A stretch of DNA of 64,000 nt, taken from the NCBI GenBank assembly GCA_029237695.1, contig CM055265.1, forward strand, positions 108,178,773-108,242,772, given 5' to 3'. The notes under the pieces were generated by a model. It was given only the letters and a program-made list of their open reading frames with translations. It did no database searches and had not been told where the DNA came from. Shown piece by piece: positions 35,741 to 46,700 of the stretch. How positions within the stretch are numbered: the first letter of the stretch is position 1; each line of letters opens with the position of its first letter. The stretch comes from Conchocele bisecta (taxonomy: Eukaryota > Mollusca > Bivalvia > Lucinida > Thyasiridae). The translations under genes and the position numbers were made by a program.

Positions 35741-36580
35741 GTAGCGTTTACATATTTGGGTGGGCTATGCGAAGCATTGGCAACACAACATTTACGGAAC
35801 AAGTGTAAATTACTTGTATTTCTCTTTCAATGTTACTCTATCCATATATATAGAATATATTCTATGTCTACCCAATACGAAAAAGACGCTACCATTATTT
35901 CCCTAGCTGCTGATTAGATCCAGCCGCTGATTTTTCGGCTCATTCTCTCCCAGGCACATACAGTACGATAGTGATGTTGGTTTATTGTCGTCGGTGCGAT
36001 GGTGTGGGTGTTTGGTCTTTGTTGAATAATAAATTAAATCTGCCGATGTAGCTGGGTGCCAGACATCACCATTGTGGGTGTCTTCATAAATATTCATATT
36101 ATTTGAAAATATAATGAATAAAATATAATTGGATTGATGGTGAACATCAATTTTAATTGTTAGATTATGCAAGTTAAATCGGAAGATTTTCGGGTGTGCA
36201 AAGTCATGTACACTTCCATGTGTTTTCAAATGAATTCATGTACTATAACAGCAATGGCGGATCCTTGAGCTCGTATGAACTGTCTGACATGTGACACACA
36301 CATTTCCAGTGTTGACTGTCATAGCTGTCAAAATACAAACAAAGGCGAACTTTATTTGTATACTTGTTTCTAATAAGTATCAAAATATATGTAAAGTGTG
36401 TGCGAAGCCATGTACAATGACTGTATATTTCTTTTTGTAAATATTCTGTTCTGATTTTGGGATTTTCCTTCAATATATACATGAAATATGGTACAAATTT
36501 TACAGCTATATAAACAATGCCAAAATAATATTATTTTCGATAATATTAAATTTAATCAAATCTTTTAAAATGTATTTCCT
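35741..36580. other. Intergenic, no gene recognised
   Basis: AT-rich; minus-strand frames of up to 108 codons lack any family signature. Confidence 0.4.
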
Positions 36581-36985
36581 AAAATTGGTCACATATTGAT
36601 TGTATTATGAATACATATTTCTCTATGGGAGTGTATCACTGGGGTAAAAGGAGGTGCAGAACTTGGAGGAGGAGTCGAACAACGAAAACGTTTGGAAATT
36701 AACAAGATAGCTTGGAAAACAAGTGAATTTTTGAAAATCGGTCCACTATTAAGTTCTGAAATTGGAAAAAATACCCCTCGATAAATCCCCATAGACATGG
36801 GATTTAACATGGGAAATTGTTTATTTGCAATAAAATCGATATTGAACCAAATTTCACGAAATAAAAAGATGACTGATTCTTAAATTTTGCTATAATTTAA
36901 TATTATGTAAAACAAATAATTGTTTTTGCATTGTTTATCATGTTTATATAGTCATAGCGTGGGCAGGTTTCATGAAACAGACAAT
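36581..36985. repeat. TTTCGTGAAACAGACAG repeat, copy 3
   Basis: Includes AAAATCGGTCCACTATTAAG, CCCATAGACATGGGATTTAA and the GGTTTCATGAAACAGACA end, parallel to 16370-16822. Confidence 0.65.
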
Positions 36986-37059
36986 ATGGTTGCAGAGATA
37001 ATAGGTACTTGACAACGCTAGGGCACCACGCCTCAGATGATATCTCATATTCAATATAT

Positions 37060-37735
37060 GTGGTTGGTTTGTTTGTTTGTTTCTTTGTTTGTCTGTTTAT
37101 TGGTGGTTAACGGCCTATCAACAGCTAAGGTCATGTAATGCCGGGCAAAATGATTCGATCCTATTTTAACCTTTTGCATTGGGGGAAAATCCCAAAATCA
37201 GAACTGAATATTTACATAGAGAAAAAATATATTCAGCCCCTTCCCCTAAAATAGGATTATGAATAATCGTAATACTCACATAAGGGGTATAACCAAATTC
37301 AACTGTCACATACAAAATGTCAAAGACGTATGCGAGGGCCAAACCAGTAGCCTATTTCATCAACATTGCAAAGTATACTTTAGTAGCAAAGTATACTTTG
37401 AGGGAGAAATTTTCAATTTTATGATAAATTTATTAATTGGTATTATACTGAATTTATTACATTATCACAGCCATTTTGGCTGTGATAATGTAATAAATTC
37501 AGTATAATAATTCTGCATACTTTTAATCATGAAATATATGCATTTGTTAGTTCTATATGAAATAATGCATTTCAGGAAAAATAAATGATTACTCCCTCAA
37601 AGTATACTTTGCTAGTAAAGTATACTTTGCAATGTTGATGAAATAGGCTACAGGTCTCCAGTCGGAATTCCGTTAAGGATGAACCCCGATCGTTAAATTA
37701 CCCATCGCATGCTCCCACCTGCCCTCCACCAATAC
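37060..37735. repeat. GTTTAACGGCCTATCAACAG repeat, copy 1, interrupted
   Basis: Left part 37060-37347 (GGTTAACGGCCTATCAACAG, GCCGGGCAAAATGATTCGATC, then AACCAG) and right part 37652-37735 (GTCTCCAGTCGGAATTCC, CCGATCGTTAAATTACCCAT). A TAGCCTATTTCACC MITE splits it. The GGTTCGATCCC-like box suggests a tRNA-related SINE, but I cannot confirm this. Confidence 0.75.
37348..37648. mobile_element. TAGCCTATTTCACC MITE, copy 3, with CAG duplication, nested
   Basis: CAG flanks both ends inside the host repeat, whose intact version (39765) reads AAACCAGGTCTCC. Inverted ends TAGCCTATTTCATCAACATT and AATGTTGATGAAATAGGCTA. Confidence 0.9.
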
Positions 37736-37846
37736 TATGTGGTGGTTCATGCACTGCGAATGCCATATGCAGCTGTACTGTAACGAGATGGCCGCGGCAC
37801 GCATGTCGCGCCCGTCGAAGCTTTGATAGTATAGAGAACAACTTAA

Positions 37847-38053
37847 ACCATTTCACCCCTAAGTAACTGAAATGGATTTTGATATGTTAATTTTGCAACC
37901 AATCCAATGGTCACAAAATGATTTTCAGACTAGTCCATTTATGAAAAGGGGGTGAAAAGTGCAGAGCCTGATGAGACGGCTCGTAACGAGCCGGCTCATC
38001 TGGATCTACACTTTTTGACAATATCACTATACAGGCATGTGGTGTTGAAAGGG
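37847..38053. mobile_element. TTAA hairpin MITE, CCCTTTCAAC family
   Basis: TTAA at 37843-37846 and 38054-38057; GACGGCTCGTAACGAGCCGG core. Confidence 0.85.
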
Positions 38054-38057
38054 TTAA

Positions 38058-38885
38058 CAAAAAAGCTTTAACCCGTACACATACTACCCATGTCAAGTTT
38101 GAAGTTAATCGGTGAAGCGGTTGCAGAGATCGTATACGTAAAAACTGTAACCAAATTTTTCTAAAAACAGGGGATGCACAGGTTGTGCATAGAATGAAAC
38201 TATGGATGATGATAAACACATGTGATATAGTGTTCTTAAAAACTTGAACCTAAATCCAAAAGTAATGTGACCTTGATATTGGGCACAGAGCCGCACGGCC
38301 AGGGCGTATACTGATAAACTAATCATGACGAGGCTTTGATAGTAGACCAAAAGAAAACTTTAAACACAAACTTAAACCGGACGCACGTACATATGTACGG
38401 ACTGACGTACATACACCAAGTCAGTCCGTACGCCAATGTGCCGACCATATCGCGCTGTCGCAAGCGAGCGCAACAAAAATTGTACATACTGAAAAACGTT
38501 GCATTCCAATAGATCAAATTATTAATGACAAAAGCAAGAATAATATTGGTGAACAGCACATGTTCTGCTCAGACCATAGGGCCAGTCGTCACCCATTTGA
38601 TCCTTTCATATCAGAAATAGAGAAAGTGAGCCGTATACGTATACCCCCGGCCGACGCCTGGATCAACAAACAAGAATTTTAACGCAAATATTTAAACAAC
38701 ATTAACGCAATTTGAAAGTAATTTGATCTTGACCTTAGACATGAAGGCCGCCTGGGTGTGGTATGGTATGAAAATATGGATGATCATAAGGAAGTATATG
38801 AAGATTGAAGTCGATCCGACTTACCGTTGCAGAGATAATGGGTACCCGAAAACTAACAATATCTTACTGACGAACGGCAGACGAA
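38058..38885. other. Intergenic, no gene recognised
   Basis: Two GCTTTGATAGTA... fragments and ACTTACCGTTGCAGAGATAATGG-like pieces hint at a decayed dispersed repeat; no coding signal. Confidence 0.4.
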
Positions 38886-39615
38886 CAGTTTGTTTGTTTG
38901 CTGGGGTTTAACGGCCTATCAACAGCTAATGTCATTTAAGTCAATGGATTGTTTAGTACTAAATCCCATATATTACCTGTGCAAATGGGGCAAAATCCCA
39001 AAATCTGGACTGAATATTTACAATAAAAAAACTATATATTCAGCTTTGAAATCAGTTTGTTTATTAGTGTTTAATCCCAAAATCAGAACGGAATATTTAC
39101 ATCGAGTAAAAATATACCCAGCCCTAAAATTAGAATAACCCGACCTGGTGCCAGGTCCATACCACACCAGTCACTTGGCCCCTTCCCCTAAAATATGATA
39201 ACGAATAATCGTAATACTCACATAATGGGTATAACCAGATCCAACTGTCACATACATGAATGCCAACGTCGTACGTGAGGGCTAAACCAGGGGGCCGTTT
39301 CACTAAACTTTGTAAGACTAAAATGTTCCAAAGTCCAAATTTAGGATCGTCTGGAAATTTCAATTGATGGATTTACATTTATTGAGCATAGGCTGCATAT
39401 GCAGCCTATGCTCAATAAATTTAAATTCAATAATTGTTTACAAGAAAACGTTGTTAATGTGAAATTTACAGATGATCACAATTTTGCACTTACGAACATT
39501 TTAGTCTTACAAAGTTTAGTGAAACGCACCCCTGGTCTCCAGTCGGAATTCCGGTAAAGATGAACCCCGATCGTTAAATTACCCATGCATACTCCCACCT
39601 GCCACCCACTACCAG
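38886..39615. repeat. GTTTAACGGCCTATCAACAG repeat, copy 2, interrupted
   Basis: Starts with GTTTAACGGCCTATCAACAG near 38908 and has an internal duplication of the AATCCCAAAATC segment. It is split at AAACCAG by a GGGCCCGTTTCAC MITE (39291-39531) and resumes GTCTCCAGTCGGAATTCC. Confidence 0.75.
39291..39531. mobile_element. GGGCCCGTTTCAC MITE nested in the GTTTAACGGCC repeat
   Basis: CAG at 39288-39290 on the left, CTG at 39532-39534 on the right. It is inserted at the same trinucleotide of the host repeat as the MITE at 37348-37648. Confidence 0.88.
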
Positions 39616-39845
39616 ACCTGGTGCCACGTCCATACAACACCAAAGTCACTTGGCCCCTTCCCCTAAAATAGGATTACTAATAATCGCAATACTCACATGA
39701 GGGGTATAACCAAATTCAACTGTCACATAAAAAAAATGCCAAAGACGTATGTGACGGCCAAACCAGGTCTCCAGTCGGAATTCCGGTAAGTTTAATTGTT
39801 TGTTGGGGTTGAAACCCCCGCCTATCAACAGCTAAGGTTGTTTAA
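39608..39845. repeat. GTTTAACGGCCTATCAACAG repeat, copy 3 (scrambled)
   Basis: The body with the intact AAACCAGGTCTCCAGTCGG site is followed by a fresh TTGTTTGTTGGGGTT start; probably two partial copies end to end. Confidence 0.7.
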
Positions 39846-40083
39846 CATATGTCCTGCTAATATATACAACAAAAATCAAACTTCAGTTATAAACTTTATA
39901 TTTAAATAGTGAAAAACATGGTAACTTTGAAACTGTTGCTTTGAATCACATTTGTACATGTAGCACATATAACCAGAGAACTTCATTTTTCTCTGAAATA
40001 CATTATATAACATTAACCCGTTTCATTTTCAGGATACATTTTTTCTGAATGAAAATTTGAAGAAACAAAATTTCTGCATGGAT

Positions 40084-40152
40084 GTATATGTTGTTACCAC
40101 TCATTTGAACCGTCTCACTGAGACGGTTCAAATGAGTGGTAACAACGTATAC
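40084..40152. repeat. Perfect hairpin, TTACCACTCATTTGAACCG arms
   Basis: Arms of about 32 bp around CTCACTGAG. The same hairpin occurs at 22618, 32850 and 33249. Confidence 0.9.
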
Positions 40153-40365
40153 TTTCATTGAGAAATAAAGAAAATAGAAAAAAAATGTTTGTCAGTTTAG
40201 ATACCTGTAAATAGGTAGCTGGCATGAAATGGGTTAAAATCAGCTATTACGGTGTACATGGAAGACATACAATACGAATATCAGGTTGTGTGATCACATG
40301 CTAACGTTTGTAACAAAGTGAAATATGAAGTCATTTTACAGCCGATTATCTTTAAAGGTACATGC

Positions 40366-40556
40366 CCACTCATGAAATCAGAATGATCCTGATCTGATGC
40401 CAGGTCCTCGCCACACCATAATCACTTGGCCCCTCCCAAAAGCAGTAAGATCAGTAATAATCTTACTACTTTTATAATGGGCAATAACCCAATTCAACTT
40501 CCAGGTACCAAAAGAGCCAAAGATAAAAACGTACCTGAAGGCCAAACCAGGCAAAT
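40366..40556. repeat. Body fragment of the GTTTAACGGCC repeat
   Basis: GATCTGATGCCAGGTCCTCG, CACTTGGCCCCTCCCAAAAG and GGCAATAACCCAATTCAACT. Very similar to 60366-60550. Confidence 0.75.
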
Positions 40557-40929
40557 TGTGTTTCATTTTGTTACCGGTATGTGTAAACATGCAGAAAAAG
40601 ATGGCATTGAAAATGAGATACACAAACATGTACATGTAAATGAGTGAATGAACGATGATAAAAATCTTAGTGATAAATATAGAAAATAAAGTTCAGGAAA
40701 ATAAATGTATCTACTGCGCAGCACGAGAATGAGATGTTCTAAATATCAGAAGTCTGATCATTCATGTACGTGTAACATACCGTGACAAATAGAGGTCAGG
40801 GCTCCATATAAGGAATTAGTAATTGAGTATTGTTACTCCATCATTTCTGAAGCAATTGGGTATTTCAAAATTTTAATTGGGTAAAATAAAATCACACTAC
40901 TGTTTACACATCAACAGACCGCAATTATT

Positions 40930-41402
40930 GAGTGAGTGAGTGAATAGGGTTTAACGTCCGCTTTTCTGACATAGAGGTACAAGCCTCAGGGAGTCTACAC
41001 GCAGACGGGTCAACGGGGTCGAGTCCCATATCCACCTGTCCAAGGGGGGTAAATCCCAACTTCAGAACTCAATATTTACAATCAAAATATATATTCAGTC
41101 CTGAAATTAGAACAACCTGATCTGGTGCCAGGCCCTCGCCACACCAGCATCATTTATCCCATCCCCTAAAAGTAATATGATTAGCACTAATCTTACTTTT
41201 ATATATGGGGCATAGCCCGACTCAACTCTCACATACAATAAAGCCAAAAATGTACACGAGGGCCAAATCCGGTATAGTGGGTTCCGGAAAGTATGAACCC
41301 AATCGTTAAGCCAGTTTAGTCGCCTTTTACGACAAGCAATGGCTACTGCAGCACTATTCTCAGGATCAGTTGATCCCGCCCCGGTGCCTGCACGGGGCTC
41401 CG
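40930..41402. repeat. GTTTAACGTCC-type repeat with long body
   Basis: GAGTGAGTGAGTGAATAGGGT head, GGTTTAACGTCCGC, the shared body, then GTCGCCTTTTACGACAAGCA and CCCCGGTGCCTGCACGGGGC. A diverged relative of the repeats at 37060 and 38886. Confidence 0.65.
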
Positions 41403-41724
41403 CAATTATTGAATAGTTTGCTTCGAAATGAAAACATGTCTTGACATTTCATTAGAATTGTCTCCTTGGAGACAATTCTAATGAAATACCAAGATGTGTT
41501 TTCATGGAAAATAAGAAAAATATTCTATATTTGTGGTCTGTTTATTGTTTTCTGCAGAATGATAAAGGTACCACACAATATGTATTGCTTTTTGATACTC
41601 AGTACTTCTGATTTCAATTGGGTTTTTGGCAATTTTAATTGGGTAGTTAAGCAAATACGCAGCTAATCTGGAGCCCTGTAGAGGTTTTGACCTGTGTACA
41701 TGTCCTACTAATCAGTTAGCAGCC
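41403..41724. repeat. Palindrome TTAGAATTGTCTCCTTGGAGACAATTCTAA and flanks
   Basis: A perfect inverted repeat near 41451-41481, related to the hairpin near 55010-55055. No gene. Confidence 0.6.
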
Positions 41725-42027
41725 TGTAGACGATTTCACCAAAATTGCAAGTACACTTAACTTTCTAAGTGCACTTTATGTATTTATTTATTTGTCTTGA
41801 AATGCAATATTTACATAACAAATGCTTGTTTACATTGGTATGAATAGCCTGAAGGGCCTGCTGTTGTTTATTACATTATCGCAGCCTAGATTTGTTACAA
41901 AATCTTTTATTTCATTATGATTAAATAAAATATTAATTAATGCATGAATTGAAAATTGAAAATTGCTCGCTCAAAGTGCACTTAGCTAGGTAAGTGCACT
42001 TAGCGATTTTGGTGAAATTGGCTACTG
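41725..42027. mobile_element. TAGCCTATTTCACC MITE, diverged copy 4, CTG duplication
   Basis: CTG precedes TAGACGATTTCACC and follows TTGGCTA. The interior is more diverged than in the other copies. Confidence 0.75.
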
Positions 42028-42188
42028 ATAAAGATGTAAATTATTCTTGCCAGGGTTGACACTATTACTCGAGAGTAAGGGTAGTGCTCCATAGGACAAA
42101 TTACATACAAGCATAATAGGCTCCAAAAATGTTAAACCTTTCACCCAGAAGTAACCATAAGTAACTGACATGGAATATTTCATGTTAA

Positions 42189-42427
42189 CCCTTTCAACCC
42201 TAAGGAACTGGAATGGACTGTGATATGCTAATGTTCCGACCAATCCAATGGTCACAAAATGATTTTCAGATTCATCCATTTATGAAAAGGGGGTGTTTTT
42301 GTTCTAAGAAATATGAAAATTACTTGCAAAAAGTGCAGATCCTGATGAGACGGCTCGTTACAAGCCGGCTCATCTGGATCTGCACTGTTTGCATAAACCG
42401 CTATAGCGGGCTTTCGGGTTCAAAGGG
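42189..42427. mobile_element. TTAA hairpin MITE, CCCTTTCAAC family
   Basis: TTAA at 42185-42188 and 42428-42431. Almost identical to the copy at 29329. A further partial copy follows to 42550. Confidence 0.9.
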
Positions 42428-42558
42428 TTAAGTCTCACACTGTTTGACTATGCTGAAATAGTAGTTGTTTTGCAAATATTAAAAAAGATCCTCAAACAGT
42501 GCAGATCTTGATGAGACAGCTCATCATGATCTACACTGTTTGCAAATATAGGAAGCTG

Positions 42559-42792
42559 GGGCCCGTTTCACTAAACTTTGTACGACTAAAATGTTCGTAA
42601 GCGCAAAATTATGATAAATTTCACATTAATAATGTGTTCTTGTAAACGATTACTGGATTTACATTTATTGAGCATAGGCTGCATATGAAGTATATGTTCA
42701 ATATATATAAATCCATCAATTGAAATTTGCAGGCGATCCTAAATTTGCGGTTACGAACATTTTAGTCGTACAAAGTTTAGTAAAACGTGCCC
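42559..42792. mobile_element. GGGCCCGTTTCAC MITE, CTG duplication
   Basis: CTG at 42556-42558 and 42793-42795; the GAGCATAGGCTGCATATG core is slightly decayed. Confidence 0.87.
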
Positions 42793-42849
42793 CTGGTCCC
42801 TACTGTTGAAAGGGTCAAGGTGTTTGATGAATACATTGCTATCATCAAA

Positions 42850-43062
42850 TGTGGCTGTGACTGGAGAAATGGGGCTAATGGGGTTTGTGATCATCTACAC
42901 AGTCTGATCAGGATCTTAACTATTTGCCAGTCCACCAATGAAACAGCCGTCATGCTTCTAACGGGCAATATAGATCGTTATCAGACTACAGGAGTGTGCC
43001 ATTTGATCAGGAGCTACACTGGTCACAAATCTCATAAGCCCCATTTCTTCAGTCATAGCCAT
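42850..43062. mobile_element. MITE, GTGGCTGTGACTGG family
   Basis: Full inverted ends; includes CTAACGGGCAATATAGATCG and GATCAGGAGCTACACTGG. Confidence 0.85.
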
Positions 43063-43089
43063 AAATTTGACTGGAGTAGCTCCTGCTCA

Positions 43090-43375
43090 ACCAGTACATT
43101 CCTTTCTTTGTTTTGTTGTTGGTGTTTAACGGCCTATCAACAGTTACGGTCATTTAAGGTCGGGCCAATGGGTTCGATCCCATATTGAACCTGCTGCATT
43201 AGGGGGAAAATCCCAAAAATCAGAACCGGGAAATTAGAATAACCTGACCAGGTACCACACCAAAGCCACTTGGCCCATTCCCCTAAAAGTAATAGAATTA
43301 CGAATAATCATATTACTTATATAAATGAAAACCGATCGTTAAATTACCCATCGCATGCTCCCACCTGCCACCAAT
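43090..43375. repeat. GTTTAACGGCCTATCAACAG repeat, copy 4
   Basis: GTTGGTGTTTAACGGCCTAT head with GGTTCGATCCC and the body through GATCGTTAAATTACCCATCG. It is internally shortened. Confidence 0.75.
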
Positions 43376-43752
43376 CACATTCCTTTAAATTGGTCCGAGC
43401 AAGCAGTCACTCACACACATGACCATTGTTTGCCACTGGCAATATGAATCATTCATGGTGCCACCATACAATAATAAATATACATTGAATGTATATCTGA
43501 CTGCAGGATTATAAATGAAGAACAGGAACTACAATGGTCAAAACCTCGTGTGCTATGACAAAAATGTCCCCATTCACCTTATTGTACCATTTCTACAAAT
43601 ACATATGATCAAAAGAATCTGAGCTTGTGTTCAAACTCAGTAATATGATTTTTTCAAGCTAAACCCAGGTTCAATGATTTTTTTTTAGCACAATACTGCA
43701 CCTTTTTGAAGGTTTTCACAAGGATAAAGTTGCAATTCCAAGTTGGTGGACA
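43376..43752 (-). other. CASP8AP2: Downstream flank of the FLASH gene (possible 3' UTR)
   Basis: About 370 bp of AT-rich, apparently single-copy sequence after the FLASH stop codon, before repeats resume. I see no canonical polyadenylation hexamer on the minus strand here. Confidence 0.3.
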
Positions 43753-46700
43753 CTATCTATAGCTATCAGATAAATGTGTTTTTGTTCGCCGACTTCTTCT
43801 AGATGGTGGGGTAATGTTTTCATTCTCAGAACAACTGTTTCCTGAACGGTGTCTACATTTAGTTGACGGCACATCTCTTGCTGTACAACAACCAGACCTC
43901 TTATGTCTTCTGGAGCAATTTGAATGCTTTTCATGTTCAACACTATGAATGTCGTCCTTTACAGAGGAACTGCCTGATTTCAATGAATGTTTATCATGAA
44001 CACATGGTGACCTTGAGCGTCTACGTTTAGCACTGTGAGATGAACACTCGGGCGAAGAGGACCTTAAACGCTCATCTTCTGACGTTGAATAATGCCTCTT
44101 TCGTCTCTTATAACCGTGGGGTGTATTATTCTCACATACATGTCGATGTTTATTCACGTCAGGTCTTTTTTCTGAAGCATGCTTTGAATATCTGCCTTCA
44201 TTTTCATCACTCGAAGTGTCCGTGTGATAGTGCAGTATTGGGGTTTTTAGCACATCTTTATTCAAGCTCATGTTCAAGTTCTTATCCCTCAACTGATGTT
44301 TCTCCCTACAATTACATCTTTTATCAGACAGTCGTGAGTATTTTCCACGGAAATACGGCGAGTTTTCTAATGCTCTGGATCTTGGGGAAATTGATCGTCG
44401 ACGAACTTTCCCCCTTGGGGATTTTGATCTGTGTCGACCTCTTGAAGGGGGTGATTTTGATGTCCTGCGAGTCCGACATTTTGATGGGCTTGTTGATCGT
44501 GACCTACGGTTTCGCATAGATGCATGTCCTGCCGAGTCATGTCCCCGGTGTCTCACTGGGCTTTGTGACTTAGATCTTCTTCCCTTCCCTCTAGATCGAG
44601 GTGACGTTGATCGCGCTACACACCTATGTCTATCTAGCAGAGGCGATTCTGCTACAGATGAAGCTGAATCTGCCCTTTCTCTAGATTTTCTCTTTTCATT
44701 TCGTTTTCTCGTAAATCTGCGATCTGGTGTTCTCTGCCGTGTACTTCGTCCATTATTTGGAGATCTTGATCTCGATCTAGTACGATGTTTTGTAGATAGC
44801 ACTTTTGAACAACGTTTACCATGCAATGGTGATTGTGAACGTGATTTTGACCGAGACATTGTCAGAACTTTCAGAGACCTTTTTGTTTCATAGTTGCTAT
44901 GCTCAGGTGACCGAGATGTAGATCTACTGCGGTGTTTCCAAACAATTACTGGAGATTTTGATCTGGATTTGGTATTATTAGATTTCTTTTTATTACTTTG
45001 ACCATGTTTAGGAGACTTGGACCTACTTCTCTGGCTGGTAGCACATGCTGGAGATTTAGATCTCAACCTTCTCCGAGTTTTGATAGATGGTGTGTTTTCA
45101 TTACTTTTATGGTGTTTGGGTGACCGAGAGAGCGATCTACTTTTATGCCTTGCTACAGGGGAACGACGAATGCCTCTTTTTCTCCTACCAATACTACTTG
45201 AGCGTGATCTACGACTATCTCTTGGCCTACGTCTCTCTGGAAATCTAACAGGACTCAGTCTAGAATCTGGTTTTATTATATCACCTTTTGGCAAATTTCC
45301 AGGAAGGACATGCATTTTATCCCCAATCATTGCATTACTACGCAGGTTTTTTGTCTCACTGTAGCATACCGGAAGTTCTAATTCTTCATCACTGTCAGTT
45401 AATTCTCCATCTTCTATACTTGCATTATTAGTGTCAACATTTTTTAGTATTGTTTCAGAATACTTTGAAAAATTATGGACACCTGGACTGTTTTCACTCC
45501 CATCGTCATTTTCATTTTTCAACAAGCTATCATCTGTTGCCATGTTGTCCATGTAGTCTATTCCATCCAGTGTGTCTTCTGCATGGAATATAAATGTGTC
45601 CTTGCTTTTATTAAGACAATGTTTTGTGCTTCGTTCATTGTGATCTATTTGATTTTTAACAGAAACGGTTATTGGCTTTCTTGGAGAGCCAAACTTATCA
45701 CAGCTTCTTCTTTTCAAAGTCTTCTCTCTATTTATTAAATGCTGTACCGCTTCAGATGAACCAACATTATCTTCCTTTGTTGCCTTATCAACAACACGTG
45801 TATCATCATGTTCAACATTTACAGAGCTCTGTTGAGACAGCAGTCCAATTAACTTGTTTTCATATTTAGCATTTACCATATGATGAGCACCATTTGGGTC
45901 GTCGGTGTCATACATTGGTGTACAGAAATCTTTCTCATATATGTCACGTAAAACCTTTTCTTCATCATAGGAGCTATCATAATAGCATTCTGTTATTTCA
46001 TCTGATAGATTAGATTTATCTGTAAATGGCAGCAAACATTCAGCATCATTAGTATGGACAGATGTCTTAATATGTCTATCAATAGAACTTTTTCGAACAT
46101 CACAACTTTCCATACTCTTTGGATTTGCTACATGTTTATGTTTTTCTACTACTTGTGACTTGTTTCTAACATTACATGCAGTTGTCTTTGCGAGCTTATC
46201 CTGCTGAATTTTCGTATTCTTCCTAGAATTAAGCATATAGTCTTCATATTTTTCCATCTGATTCTCGAAAGAAGGCAGTCTTTTTGACCTTACACTCGGA
46301 GAACACTTCTCCTTTTTATCATTAGTTTTTGTCACACGATGAATTCTTTCATTTTTAGAAGGTTCTTTATCTATTGAAATAGGGTGTGACATACTTAATA
46401 CATTTCTTGACACATTTTTAGTCTTTGATTTATCAGTTTTAGAACTTTTACCATTTGATTTTGTATCCTTGACATTGTGTGAACCATGAGCATCAGGATT
46501 CATTCCTGCTGCGCGTGTTTTACACTTTGCCCCTTCATTACCTTTATTTAGTCTTTCAATAGTTAACTTAGTAGCAGACCTTGTACTTTTAGCAGGTGAT
46601 TTATTGAGAATTTGCTTATAAAGTTTGTCTTGTTGAGCTGCTGTTTTCAGCTTATTTGCCTTTGGAGTGTCATTGACCATGTTGCTTCGGTCTAATTTAG

